From Betaproteobacteria bacterium SG8_40 (GTDB taxonomy: Bacteria > Pseudomonadota > Gammaproteobacteria > Burkholderiales > Eutrophovitaceae): a DNA stretch of 24,157 bases. A model generated the notes under the pieces. That model did not search any database and was not told where the DNA came from. It was given only the letters and a program-made list of their open reading frames with translations. Position 1 is the first letter of the stretch, and the number at the start of each line of letters is the position of its first letter. The stretch is from NCBI GenBank assembly GCA_001304425.1, contig LJTS01000032.1, forward strand, positions 1-24,157, written 5' to 3'. Shown here piece after piece: positions 1 through 8,005 of the stretch. Made by a program: the position numbers and the translations under genes.

Positions 1-65
1 GCAACCACCATATTGTAAAAAGGCCGCTTTTTGGCACCGCCGCGTGCCAGTCTGATCACTACCAT
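1..65 (-). CDS. rpsP: 30S ribosomal protein S16, N-terminal part (cut by window edge)
   Basis: Reading leftward from the ATG at 63-65, the sequence encodes MVVIRLARGGAKKRPFYNMV and then V and A before the window ends. This is the highly conserved start of ribosomal protein S16, a small-subunit protein that binds 16S rRNA during assembly. Only 22 of roughly 80-90 residues are inside the window. A GGGG Shine-Dalgarno-like run at 74-77 lies 8 nt before the ATG. A promoter (126-155) and a strong hairpin (82-107) precede it. Finding rpsP close to ffh agrees with the common ffh-rpsP-rimM-trmD-rplS arrangement of beta- and gammaproteobacteria; rimM, trmD and rplS would be expected beyond the left edge. 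The identification is firm despite the short length because this N-terminus is distinctive. Confidence 0.9.
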   Translation of the reverse strand, partial: MVVIRLARGGAKKRPFYNMVV

Positions 66-81
66 TGAATTCACCCCGATT

Positions 82-107
82 GGGGGATTGCCGACATCGG
101 CACCCCC
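82..107 (-). promoter_or_regulatory. Stem-loop in the rpsP leader next to the ribosome binding site
   Basis: On the minus strand five G (107-103) pair with five C (86-82), and inside them GCCGA (101-97) pairs with TCGGC (94-90) around a 2-nt loop, with a small internal bulge. The hairpin lies between the predicted rpsP transcription start (near 119) and the ATG at 65. The same C run (85-82) can alternatively pair with the GGGG Shine-Dalgarno run (77-74) across a 4-nt loop, so the two pairings exclude each other. There is no U-tract after the hairpin, so it does not look like an intrinsic terminator. The regulatory role is inference. Confidence 0.5.
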
Positions 108-125
108 GAAAAAGCCAAGCGCGCG

Positions 126-155
126 ATTTTACGCCTCTTTTTCGGCCTCGCGCAA
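126..155 (-). promoter_or_regulatory. Probable sigma-70 promoter of rpsP
   Basis: On the minus strand there is a TTGCGC hexamer (155-150), an 18-nt spacer, and a TAAAAT hexamer (131-126). The -10 matches TATAAT at five of six positions, while the -35 matches only in TTG. A GC-rich discriminator follows the -10, a feature often seen at stringently controlled ribosomal promoters. It sits between the hydrolase stop codon and rpsP, where the ribosomal-protein operon would need its own promoter. Confidence 0.6.
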
Positions 156-178
156 GGCCGCCGACGTCCCCTTGAGCG

Positions 179-982
179 CTACCGCGCCCCGCTTTCGGCA
201 GTTTGCCCCTCGCCATGGAAAACCGAATCGAGAAAGTCGACTATCGCCCGGGTCAACTCGTCTTCCTTGCCTTCAAAAAAATGCGGGGCGTCCTTGAGGA
301 CCACCTGCCTGGAACCAGGCACCTTCATGATCTGCTGCTTGCGTTCGTAACCGCCAACCTGGGTGATCACCCAGTCCTCGCTTCCGTAAACATCCATGAC
401 CGGGATCTTGATCCGGAACATCTCCTGCAAGCCATTGATAATACTTATAAAAACCCATGCCTTGACGAGCGTTTCGTCGACTGTAATAAGGTATTGGTTG
501 GCCATCGTCGCACCGAGGCTGTGCGAGACAATGGCGATATCGTCAAAACCCTTCTCATGCAGGAACCTGGCTGAAAGATCGTAGCGCTCCGAGGCATCCT
601 CGTAGGTCGGTATGTAGTCGCCGACCTTCGCGCCCGGGCCCAGGACCGGCAGCTGAATCGCGAGCGTGCTGTAACCCTGGTCGGCCAGTTTCATACGCAA
701 CGTGCCGTAGAGCTCGAAATCCGGATTCCAGCCGCGACCGTGCCCGATGATGATCGCGCCGCGCGGATTGTCCGCCTCTGTGTAGATCGCCAGAAACTTG
801 TGCCCGTTGGGCTGTTCAATCCACAGCGGATCGCCAACAAGGATGGATGGCAACACCTGTTCGGCCCAGCGATTCTCGCGTTCGTAGTCCAGATCGATGG
901 CAAGCGCCGGAGGCGCGAAACCGGTCAGCAGAGATACCAGCGCCGATACGAGCAATCCCGGCATCAATAAGCGAGTGATCAT
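179..982 (-). CDS. Exported alpha/beta hydrolase, DUF3530-like
   Basis: The 267-residue product begins with a hydrophobic stretch ending in APPALA near residue 28, a good signal peptide with a likely signal peptidase I site, so it should act in the periplasm or envelope. It then shows an alpha/beta-hydrolase layout: IIIGHGRG near residues 77-84 (oxyanion region), the nucleophile elbow SHSLG with Ser155, an acid candidate at Asp197 or Asp203, and His234 in DAPHFF. The LAIQLPVLGPG segment and overall pattern recall the DUF3530 family, whose substrate is unknown to me. The chosen ATG at 982 has GGAGA 9 nt upstream; an upstream in-frame start at 1021 would add 13 residues before the signal peptide. 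The gene sits in the same direction between ffh and rpsP. No substrate can be assigned. Confidence 0.75.
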   Translation of the reverse strand: MITRLLMPGLLVSALVSLLTGFAPPALAIDLDYERENRWAEQVLPSILVGDPLWIEQPNGHKFLAIYTEADNPRGAIIIGHGRGWNPDFELYGTLRMKLADQGYSTLAIQLPVLGPGAKVGDYIPTYEDASERYDLSARFLHEKGFDDIAIVSHSLGATMANQYLITVDETLVKAWVFISIINGLQEMFRIKIPVMDVYGSEDWVITQVGGYERKQQIMKVPGSRQVVLKDAPHFFEGKEDELTRAIVDFLDSVFHGEGQTAESGAR

Positions 983-1145
983 TGCAAGCTGTCTCCAATT
1001 GCTTCTTGTGGCCGGCAACAACGGGCCAACGTCATTGTGACGCGAGGATAGGACCGTCCTGATGATTCAACGTTCCGGACGGTTTGGGGATGAAGCGGCC
1101 ATCGGGGTCAAAGGCACCACCGGCATGCCGGCTCCAACGAGCAGC

Positions 1146-2492
1146 CTAACGCAACCCCGGAAGCATTCCACGAGCGCCTCGCATCATTTTCTGCAAGCCG
1201 CCTTTCCCCATCATCTTCATCATCTTTTGCATCTGGGCAAACTGCGAGAGCAGCCGGTTGACTTCCTGCACGCTGACGCCGGCTCCGCTGGCGATGCGCC
1301 GTTTGCGCGATGCCTTGATAATTTCCGGTTTGGTGCGCTCACGCCGCGTCATCGAGTCGATGATGCCGATGGTGCGGCTGACCACACGCTCGTCCATCGA
1401 TGCGCCCTGTGCTGCCTGGGCGAACTGGGCCGGCAGCTTGTCGATGACGGCGCCCATGCCTCCCATGTTCTTCATTTGCAGCATCTGCCCACGAAAATCC
1501 TCCAGGTCGAAGCCCTTTCCCGACTTGACCTTGCGAGCAAGCTTCTCCGCTTCGGCGATATCGACGTTGCGCCGGGCGTCATCGACCAGCGAAAGTACGT
1601 CGCCCATGCCGAGAATGCGCTCGGCTATGCGTTCGGGATAGAAAGGCTCCAGTCCCGACAGCTTCTCGCCGGTGCCGACAAACTTGATCGGCTTGCCGGT
1701 GACGTGACGAACCGACAACGCCGCGCCGCCACGCGCGTCGCCGTCCATTTTTGTCAGGACCACCCCGGTCAACGGCAAGGCCTCGCCAAAGGCCTTTGCG
1801 ACATTGACCGCATCCTGGCCCTGCATCGCGTCAACCACAAAGAGGGTTTCACTCGGGGCGAGCGCCCGGTGCAGCTCCCGTATTTCTTCCATCATTTCCT
1901 GGTCGACCGCCAGCCGGCCCGCCGTGTCGACGATCAGCACGTCATGGAAATGACGCCTGGCATGATCGAGGGCCGATACCGCAATCGCTTGCGGCCCGGC
2001 CGCGGGATCAGCCGAAAAGTACTCGACCCCGATTTGTTCGGCGAGCGTCTTGAGCTGCTCCATGGCCGCGGGCCGGTAGACGTCGCAACTGGCCAGCAAC
2101 ACCTTCTTTTTCTGCTCGGTGAGCAAGCGCGCCAGCTTGCCGCTGGTCGTGGTCTTTCCCGATCCCTGGAGGCCCGCCATCAAGACGACTGCCGGGGGCC
2201 GCACAGCCAGATCGAGCGCATCGTTGTGCGCGCCCATCAACGCCGTCAGCTCCTCGCGGACAACGCCCACGAAGGCCTGCCCCGGCGTCAAGCTGCCGAG
2301 AACCGACTCGCCAATCGCTTTTTCCCTGACGCGATCGATGAACTCCTTGACGACCGGCAACGCGACGTCTGCCTCCAGCAGCGCGACGCGCACCTCGCGC
2401 AGCGTATCCTTGACGTTGGCATCGGTCAGGCGCGCCTGGCCCCTGAGCGATTTGACAATGCCGGCAAACCGGCCTGTAAGTGTTTCCAGCAT
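1146..2492 (-). CDS. ffh: Signal recognition particle GTPase Ffh
   Basis: This is the protein subunit of the signal recognition particle, which binds 4.5S RNA and signal sequences of membrane proteins emerging from the ribosome and delivers them to FtsY. The 448-residue product has the N domain (about 1-95), the G domain with P-loop GLQGSGKTTT (107-116), DTAGR (189-193) and TKMDGDARGGAALS (247-260), and a methionine-rich M domain with the C-terminal MQKMMKMMGKGG-type tail. Length is normal for the family. The ATG at 2492 gives the conserved MLETLTGRFAGIVKSLRG start; an in-frame ATG at 2555 would add 21 atypical residues. It is divergent from the CcsA-like gene, with 63 bp between the start codons. 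Confidence 0.97.
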   Translation of the reverse strand: MLETLTGRFAGIVKSLRGQARLTDANVKDTLREVRVALLEADVALPVVKEFIDRVREKAIGESVLGSLTPGQAFVGVVREELTALMGAHNDALDLAVRPPAVVLMAGLQGSGKTTTSGKLARLLTEQKKKVLLASCDVYRPAAMEQLKTLAEQIGVEYFSADPAAGPQAIAVSALDHARRHFHDVLIVDTAGRLAVDQEMMEEIRELHRALAPSETLFVVDAMQGQDAVNVAKAFGEALPLTGVVLTKMDGDARGGAALSVRHVTGKPIKFVGTGEKLSGLEPFYPERIAERILGMGDVLSLVDDARRNVDIAEAEKLARKVKSGKGFDLEDFRGQMLQMKNMGGMGAVIDKLPAQFAQAAQGASMDERVVSRTIGIIDSMTRRERTKPEIIKASRKRRIASGAGVSVQEVNRLLSQFAQMQKMMKMMGKGGLQKMMRGARGMLPGLR

Positions 2493-2555
2493 TTTGCAGC
2501 GACGGGTGTTGAGGGGAACGGGATGATGTAGACTGCGCCTGACCTTCAGACGCAC

Positions 2556-3374
2556 ATGAGCCTGATTCTACTTCATCTGATCGCGAGCTTCGCTTACGTG
2601 GCACTTGCCGCCTTCGTCTGGAAGGACTTGCGGCACGGCGTGCAGGCGTCCGCCAAAGCGCCATTGCGCGCCACTCATCTGCTGGTCGCGGTCCCGCTGT
2701 TCATCCATTTCGGGTTGCTTTCGGCAACCATGTTCCGCGCTGGCGGGCTTTATCTCGGCGCAGGCAACACCGTGTCCCTTGTCATCGCGATGGCAGTCTT
2801 TATCTACTGGATCGCGGGATTTTTTTACCGGCTGGAAGCGCTCAACGCGCTGGTGTTGCCGGGCGCCGCCGTTTTGTCCCTGCTGCCCCTGTTGGTCCCG
2901 GCAACCCACCCGCTCGCGAACACGCAACTGCCGGTGTTCAAAGCACACCTTCTGATCGCAATACTCGCCTACAGCCTGTTTACGATCGCTTCGTTGCACG
3001 TGCTGGTGATGGCATTCGCCGAAAGGCATTTGCACTCCCACGATGTCCCGCCGTTGCTACAGACCCTGCCGCCGTTGCTGACGATGGAATCGGTGCTGTT
3101 CAAGATCCTCGGCAGCGGATTCGTCTTCCTGACGCTTACGCTGGCCACAGGCGTGCTTTTTTCGGAAGAGTTGTTCGGTAAACCCCTGACTTTCACCCAC
3201 AAGACCGTTTTTGGCTTCATGTCATGGTTTATTTTCGGCGGACTGCTGCTGGGCCGCACCTTGTACGGCTGGCGCGGCCGCGTTGCGTTGCGCTGGACCC
3301 TGGCAGGCTTCATGGCGCTGGTGCTCGCCTATGTCGGTAGCCGGTTCGTGGCAGAAGTCATCCTGCAACGTTGA
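2556..3374 (+). CDS. Cytochrome c assembly (CcsA/YpjD-like) membrane protein
   Basis: The 272-residue product is almost entirely hydrophobic, with about eight transmembrane segments, in line with the cytochrome c assembly family (CcsA/CcmC/CcmF-related) and specifically the short YpjD-like branch found next to ffh. Conserved-looking histidines occur near the membrane faces (for example in FIHFGLL, FKAHLLI and FTHKTVFG), which in this superfamily bind or handle haem. Members near ffh have no firmly established role that I know of, so direct haem handling is inference. It starts 63 bp from the ffh start on the opposite strand and is followed, after 91 bp, by the CNNM/CorC-like gene in the same direction, an arrangement common in betaproteobacteria. 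Confidence 0.85.
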   Translation: MSLILLHLIASFAYVALAAFVWKDLRHGVQASAKAPLRATHLLVAVPLFIHFGLLSATMFRAGGLYLGAGNTVSLVIAMAVFIYWIAGFFYRLEALNALVLPGAAVLSLLPLLVPATHPLANTQLPVFKAHLLIAILAYSLFTIASLHVLVMAFAERHLHSHDVPPLLQTLPPLLTMESVLFKILGSGFVFLTLTLATGVLFSEELFGKPLTFTHKTVFGFMSWFIFGGLLLGRTLYGWRGRVALRWTLAGFMALVLAYVGSRFVAEVILQR

Positions 3375-3465
3375 TGGGCGCCGTATACGCCCTGAGCATG
3401 CCCCTGCAGACTGAAATCGGGCCGCCCGGCAGGCCTGGCATTTTGTTTCGCGAGGTCCTGATGCC

Positions 3466-4746
3466 ATGACCGATATCCCTTTGCGCACGCTTCTGATCAT
3501 ATTCGTGGTGCTGGTCGTTTTCTCGGCGTTTTTCTCGAGCTCCGAGACCAGCATGATGGCGCTGAACCGCTACCGGTTGCGCCACCTTGCCAAAACGGGA
3601 AATCGCGGCGCCAGGCGAACGGTCTACTTGCTGGAACGTACCGACCGCCTGCTCGGCTCGATATTGCTGGGCAACAACCTGGTCAACACTGCCGCCGCCG
3701 CGCTGGGCACTGCCATAGTCTTCCGCCTGCTCGGGGAAAGCGAACTCTCCCTGACCATCGCGACGCTGACGGTCACCGCCATCTTCCTGGTTTTCAGCGA
3801 GATTACGCCCAAGATCATCGGCGCCAGCTTCCCCGAAAAGATCGCGTTTCCGGCAAGTATGGTGCTCAAACCGCTGATGACGCTCACGCATCCCATCGTC
3901 GTCGTGGCAAACCTCTTCGTCAATGGATTGCTGTTCGTATTCAAGCTCAAGCCCGCCGGTGCGCAAGCGCAGACGCTGAGTTCGGAAGAATTGCGCACCC
4001 TGGTGCTGGAGGGCGGACATTTCCTGCCGCAAAAGCACCAGACCATGCTGCTCAACCTGTTCGATCTGGAGTCAATTACGGTTGAAGACGTAATGACGCC
4101 GAGGAGCAAGATCGAGGGCCTCGATCTCGATGCCACCACCGAGGAGATCCGCCGCGAGATTTCCTCGGCCAACCACACACGCTTGCCGGTCTATCGCGGC
4201 CGGCTCGACGAACTGATAGGCGTCGTTCACATACGAAAAGTGCTGAACCGTTCGGATCGCAACGAAATCGACGCGCAGATCATCTCGGAAGTCATGAAAG
4301 AGCCGTATTTCGTGCCGATCGACACTGGTCTGCTCGACCAGCTGCAGAATTTCCAGGACCAGCAGGACCGGATGGCGCTCGTCGTTGACGAATACGGCGA
4401 GCTGATGGGGTTGCTCACGATCGAGGACATCCTTGAGGAAATCATCGGCGAGTTCACTACCCAGTCGCCTTTCCAGTCCGCGGACTGGAAGCGCCTGGAA
4501 GACGGCAGTGTCGTCGTTGACGGTGCGGCGTCATTGCGCGACCTCAACCGGCAACTCGGCTACGAGTTCCCTGTCGACGGCCCGAAGACCCTGAACGGGC
4601 TGATCCTCGAGCATCTGCAGGAAATCCCGGAACCGGGCACGTCACTCAAACTGGCCGGGTTCCCGGTCGAGATTCTGCAAACCCAGCACCGTTCCATCAA
4701 ATCAGTGCGACTGCCGCCTTTCGAAAAAATTAAAGAAAGCAATTAG
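3466..4746 (+). CDS. CNNM/CBS/CorC-HlyC family membrane protein
   Basis: The 426-residue protein starts with a DUF21/CNNM membrane domain (about 1-190) that carries the typical FSSSETSMMALNRYRLRHL and FSEITPKIIG signatures. A CBS-domain pair follows (about 205-320, with VMTPRSKIEGLD and RMALVVDEYGELMGLLT), then a CorC/HlyC transporter-associated domain at the C-terminus. Relatives are implicated in Mg2+/Co2+ transport or efflux; the older haemolysin name is historical. Length and order are complete. A GAGG run lies about 10 nt before the ATG. Downstream there are 301 bp before pilC, where many betaproteobacteria carry pilB. Confidence 0.9.
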   Translation: MTDIPLRTLLIIFVVLVVFSAFFSSSETSMMALNRYRLRHLAKTGNRGARRTVYLLERTDRLLGSILLGNNLVNTAAAALGTAIVFRLLGESELSLTIATLTVTAIFLVFSEITPKIIGASFPEKIAFPASMVLKPLMTLTHPIVVVANLFVNGLLFVFKLKPAGAQAQTLSSEELRTLVLEGGHFLPQKHQTMLLNLFDLESITVEDVMTPRSKIEGLDLDATTEEIRREISSANHTRLPVYRGRLDELIGVVHIRKVLNRSDRNEIDAQIISEVMKEPYFVPIDTGLLDQLQNFQDQQDRMALVVDEYGELMGLLTIEDILEEIIGEFTTQSPFQSADWKRLEDGSVVVDGAASLRDLNRQLGYEFPVDGPKTLNGLILEHLQEIPEPGTSLKLAGFPVEILQTQHRSIKSVRLPPFEKIKESN

Positions 4747-5047
4747 TTAACAAGAATATCTCATTCTTTACAGAAAATTAGGGAAAAGGCATCATGCGCA
4801 ATGCAAGGTTTTGTGAAGTCGCATGAAGCTTGCTTAATGACTAGAGCAACGATCGGCTCGCCCCTATAAATCGGTAAACAAGGCGAGCAAAGGGCAAGGG
4901 AAACGCGTTTGACGCCCGGGGGGCCGCCTCTTTATTGCCGGCGGCGCCTGACAGGGCGAACCAGGCGGGCCCGCCCCGCAGACTTCCGGCTGTTGGCACG
5001 GAACGAAACAGTCCGGCAGCACTAAAAGCATTCAGAGGAAACACGCA
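4747..5047 (+). other. 301-bp gene-free stretch upstream of pilC
   Basis: No credible coding region is present. The first part is AT-rich and the second GC-rich. A 6-bp stem (GCCGCC 4923-4928 with GGCGGC 4940-4945, 11-nt loop) lacks a T-run. A TTGGCACGG string near 4993 resembles the -24 half of a sigma-54 promoter but has no matching -12 element. An AGAGGA ribosome binding site for pilC lies at the right end. I could not find any PilB remnant. Confidence 0.5.
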
Positions 5048-6280
5048 ATGGCAACTGCAACCGCGACAGCGCGACGGGGACAACAGGTCAAGGAGTACAA
5101 CTACGTCTGGGAGGGCCGCGACAAGAGCGGCAAACTCGTAAAGGGTGACATGCGTGCCGGTGGCACGCACGTGGTGCTGGCCGCATTGCGGCGCCAGGGC
5201 ATTTCCCAACCCAAAGTCAAGCGCCAGCGCGGAGGCGTGGGCGGCAAGGTTACGGACAAGGACATTACGTTTTTCACCAGGCAGCTGGCGACCATGATGA
5301 AATCCGGGGTGCCGCTGCTGCAGGCTTTCGACATCGTCGGCAAGGGACATGCCAACCCCGCCGTCGCCAAGTTGCTGATGGACATCAAGACCGATGTCGA
5401 AACCGGGACCAGCCTGAGTGCCTCTTTCCGCAAGTACCCGATCTACTTCGACGCACTGTATTGCAACCTGGTAGGGGCGGGAGAATCCGCCGGTATTCTT
5501 GACAGCCTGCTGGACCGGCTTGCCACCTATAAGGAAAAGATTCTCGCGATCAAAAGCAAGATCAAGTCGGCGTTGTTCTATCCGCTGTCGATCGTCGTCG
5601 TGGCCTTCATCATTACCGCCATCATCATGCTGTTCGTCATTCCGGCGTTCAAGGAATTGTTTACCAACTTCGGCGCTGACCTGCCGGCACCGACGCTGTT
5701 GGTGATGGCCATATCGGATTTCTTCGTCTCCTACTGGTGGGCCATTTTTGGCGGCCTCGGTTTCGGTCTCTGGTTCTTCTTCTATACCTGGAAGCGCTCG
5801 GTGAAGATGCAGCAGGTGCTGGATCGGCTGTTTTTGAAGATTCCGGTCTTCGGTGAACTTATTCGCAAGGCCACGATAGCGCGCTGGACAAGAACCCTGT
5901 CGACCATGTTCGCGGCGGGCGTTCCGCTGGTAGAGGCACTCGACTCGGTCGCCGGCGCTGCCGGCAACTACGTCTATTACGTCGCGACCAAGCAGATTCA
6001 GAGCGAGGTCAGGGGCGGTACCAGCCTCACGGTCGCGATGCAAGGCAGTGAGGTCTTTCCGAACATGGTGATCCAGATGGTATCGATCGGCGAAGAATCC
6101 GGCTCGCTCGACGCCATGCTGGGCAAGGTGGCCGATTTCTTCGAACGGGAAGTCGACGATTCGGTCGACGCGTTGTCCAGTCTGATGGAGCCAATGATCA
6201 TGGTTGTCCTTGGCGTTCTCATCGGCGGCATGGTGATCGCAATGTATTTGCCAATCTTCAAGATGGGTCAGGCGGTCTGA
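5048..6280 (+). CDS. pilC: Type IV pilus inner-membrane platform protein PilC
   Basis: PilC is the polytopic inner-membrane platform on which the PilB/PilT ATPases act to assemble and retract type IV pili. The 410-residue product has the family's two repeated cytoplasmic T2SF/GspF domains (about 70-195 and 275-395), with FFTRQLATMMKSGVPLLQAF in the first repeat and RTLSTMFAAGVPLVEALDSV in the second. Transmembrane segments lie near 190-215, 235-255 and 380-400. The N-terminal YNYVWEGRDKSGKLVKG is typical. The ATG has an AGAGGA site 9 nt upstream. No pilB lies directly upstream, and a strong terminator lies directly downstream before pilD. Confidence 0.95.
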   Translation: MATATATARRGQQVKEYNYVWEGRDKSGKLVKGDMRAGGTHVVLAALRRQGISQPKVKRQRGGVGGKVTDKDITFFTRQLATMMKSGVPLLQAFDIVGKGHANPAVAKLLMDIKTDVETGTSLSASFRKYPIYFDALYCNLVGAGESAGILDSLLDRLATYKEKILAIKSKIKSALFYPLSIVVVAFIITAIIMLFVIPAFKELFTNFGADLPAPTLLVMAISDFFVSYWWAIFGGLGFGLWFFFYTWKRSVKMQQVLDRLFLKIPVFGELIRKATIARWTRTLSTMFAAGVPLVEALDSVAGAAGNYVYYVATKQIQSEVRGGTSLTVAMQGSEVFPNMVIQMVSIGEESGSLDAMLGKVADFFEREVDDSVDALSSLMEPMIMVVLGVLIGGMVIAMYLPIFKMGQAV

Positions 6281-6299
6281 GCCCAGACACTCAACCAAG

Positions 6300-6328
6300 A
6301 CGCCCGGGGAATCTCGGGCGTTTTTTTT
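6300..6328 (+). terminator. Intrinsic terminator after pilC
   Basis: ACGCCCG (6300-6306) pairs perfectly with CGGGCGT (6315-6321), and the stem may extend inward by a G-T and a G-C pair. It is followed by an uninterrupted T-run through 6328. It lies 20 nt after the pilC stop codon, so pilD either depends on read-through or has its own promoter. Confidence 0.88.
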
Positions 6329-6384
6329 GAACCCGGCATGAAGCCTCGCCGCTTTGGCCAACAACAGGTAAAACCACGCCTACC

Positions 6385-7287
6385 ATGACCGACGTGCTCA
6401 ACCTATTGCATGACAGCCCTTTCGCCTTCACGGCAACCGCCACCGTCGTCGGGTTGATGGTCGGCAGCTTCCTCAACGTCGTCATTCATCGCCTTCCTAG
6501 AATGATGCAGCGCGACTGGAACGAACAGGCCGCGATGATGCTCGAGGACGCCGAGCTTGCCGACTGCGCTGCAAGGTTGCGCGAGAAGAACGAAACACCA
6601 ACTCGTTACAACCTCGTCATCCCGCGCTCGGGCTGCCCGAAATGCGGCCATCAGATCCGCGCACATGAAAACATCCCGGTACTCAGCTACCTGGCGCTGC
6701 GCGGCAAGTGCTCACAGTGCAACAATCCGATCAGCCCGCGCTACCCGGTGGTGGAAGCAGCCAGCGGTTTCGTGACCGGCTATATCGCCTGGCATTTCGG
6801 CTTCGGCCTGGCCTCTGCCGCTGCGATGCTGTTCGCATGGTCGCTGATTGCATTGACCATGATCGACGTCGACACGCAGTTGCTGCCGGACAGCATTACC
6901 CTGCCTTTGCTCTGGGTCGGCTTGTTGACGAACATTCCGGGAACATTCACGACGCTGAACTCGGCGATTGTTGGCGCCGTGGCTGGCTATCTGTCTTTAT
7001 GGTCCGTTTACTGGCTGTTCAAGCTGGTGACGGGCAAGGAGGGGATGGGCTTCGGCGATTTCAAACTGCTCGCAGCGATTGGCGCATGGCTGGGCTGGAA
7101 GCTGCTGCCCATGGTGATACTGCTCTCGTCTCTCGTCGGCGCCGTTGTCGGCATCCTGTTGATCGTGTCGCGCCGCCAGGGCCGCAACGTGCCCATTCCC
7201 TTTGGCCCCTACCTCGCGGCTGCCGGGCTGATTGCGATGCTGTGGGGCAACGATATCAACGCCGTTTACCTCGACCTGCTCCGCTAG
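6385..7287 (+). CDS. pilD: Prepilin leader peptidase and N-methyltransferase PilD
   Basis: PilD is the inner-membrane aspartic protease that removes the leader of type IV prepilins and type II secretion pseudopilins and then methylates the new N-terminal residue. The 300-residue product carries an N-terminal DiS_P_DiS-type cytoplasmic loop with the zinc-type cysteine pairs Cys84/Cys87 and Cys109/Cys112. The catalytic aspartates lie in MIDVDTQLLPD (Asp161 or 163) and in GMGFGDFK (Asp225). About seven to eight membrane segments are visible. Length and motifs are complete. It starts 57 bp after the pilC terminator and is followed after 18 bp by coaE, the usual neighbour. Confidence 0.96.
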   Translation: MTDVLNLLHDSPFAFTATATVVGLMVGSFLNVVIHRLPRMMQRDWNEQAAMMLEDAELADCAARLREKNETPTRYNLVIPRSGCPKCGHQIRAHENIPVLSYLALRGKCSQCNNPISPRYPVVEAASGFVTGYIAWHFGFGLASAAAMLFAWSLIALTMIDVDTQLLPDSITLPLLWVGLLTNIPGTFTTLNSAIVGAVAGYLSLWSVYWLFKLVTGKEGMGFGDFKLLAAIGAWLGWKLLPMVILLSSLVGAVVGILLIVSRRQGRNVPIPFGPYLAAAGLIAMLWGNDINAVYLDLLR

Positions 7288-7305
7288 AATCTGCTTCAAT
7301 AACGA

Positions 7306-7902
7306 ATGCCTTTCACGGTTGGACTGACGGGTGGAATAGGTTCGGGAAAATCCACGGTCTCCGACCTGTTCGCCGCACTTGGCGCCGAAATCATCGATAC
7401 GGATGAAATCGCACGAGCACTCACGGCCAGCGGGCAACCTGCGGTCTCGAAGATCGCACAGGAATTCGGGCCTGAGGTCGTTGGGGGCGACGGGGCTCTA
7501 GACCGCGGGCGGATGCGCGAACTGGCTTTCTCGGATACGAACGTCAGGGAGAGATTGCAGAATATCCTGCATCCGCTGATTCGCGCAGAAGTGCAGCGCA
7601 GGCTCGCCGCGACCGATGCGCCCTATGCGATCGTCGTCGTGCCGCTGCTGGTGGAATCCCGAGGTTACAAGTTCGCCAACCGGATCCTCGTCGTAGATTG
7701 TTCCGAGGAGCAGCAAGTCGAGCGCGTTACGCGGCGCAACGGATTGGCGAGAAGCCAGGTCGAGGCGATCATGGCCACTCAGGTGAGCCGCAACGAGCGA
7801 CTGGCCGCGGCGGACGATGTAATCCGTAATGAGGGGGACGTTGCGGAACTGCACGCCAAAGTGAAAGAACTTCACCAGAAGTACCTTGCGCTCGCGCTAT
7901 GA
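7306..7902 (+). CDS. coaE: Dephospho-CoA kinase
   Basis: CoaE catalyses the last step of coenzyme A synthesis, ATP-dependent phosphorylation of the ribose 3'-hydroxyl of dephospho-CoA, in the cytoplasm. The 198-residue product has the P-loop GGIGSGKS at residues 9-16, the DTDEIAR substrate region, VVPLLVESRGYK and the lid-region VTRRNGLARSQVEAIMATQ, all characteristic. Length matches the family. It follows pilD by 18 bp in the same direction, the usual pilD-coaE pairing of proteobacteria, and is followed by a terminator-like hairpin before zapD. Confidence 0.97.
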   Translation: MPFTVGLTGGIGSGKSTVSDLFAALGAEIIDTDEIARALTASGQPAVSKIAQEFGPEVVGGDGALDRGRMRELAFSDTNVRERLQNILHPLIRAEVQRRLAATDAPYAIVVVPLLVESRGYKFANRILVVDCSEEQQVERVTRRNGLARSQVEAIMATQVSRNERLAAADDVIRNEGDVAELHAKVKELHQKYLALAL

Positions 7903-7909
7903 GCGTTGT

Positions 7910-7942
7910 TCGCCGAGGGTTCGGCGATAACCTTTTCTTTTT
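7910..7942 (+). terminator. Probable intrinsic terminator after coaE
   Basis: TCGCCGA (7910-7916) pairs perfectly with TCGGCGA (7921-7927) around a GGGT loop. A T-rich but interrupted tract follows (7928-7942, TAACCTTTTCTTTTT). It lies immediately after the coaE stop codon and would separate pilD-coaE from zapD-yacG. Confidence 0.65.
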
Positions 7943-8005
7943 GCATCGAATCAGCAATACTAGGAAAGGTCCCGGACAAAAAACCCCACCAGAAAATTTA
8001 TCGAC

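Noticed and set aside
1062..2531. 489-codon open frame on the plus strand opposite ffh
   Set aside because: It is an antisense shadow of ffh in GC-rich DNA; the translation is rich in His, Arg and Gln and resembles no family, whereas ffh is unmistakable.
2493..2555. Divergent promoters between ffh and the CcsA-like gene
   Set aside because: A TAGACT hexamer fits a -10 on the plus strand, but no -35 at correct spacing was found, so I did not list it.
4835..4875. Sigma-70 promoter around a TATAAA hexamer before pilC
   Set aside because: The hexamer is good, but no acceptable -35 lies at 16-18 nt; the nearest TTGCTT is about 30 nt away.
4990..5010. Sigma-54-like promoter upstream of pilC (TTGGCACGG)
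   Set aside because: The -24 half fits, but the -12 position reads GAAACA instead of TTGC, so the element is incomplete.
4841..6364. 507-codon open frame opposite pilC
   Set aside because: It is a shadow of pilC with low-complexity composition; PilC is clearly the real gene.
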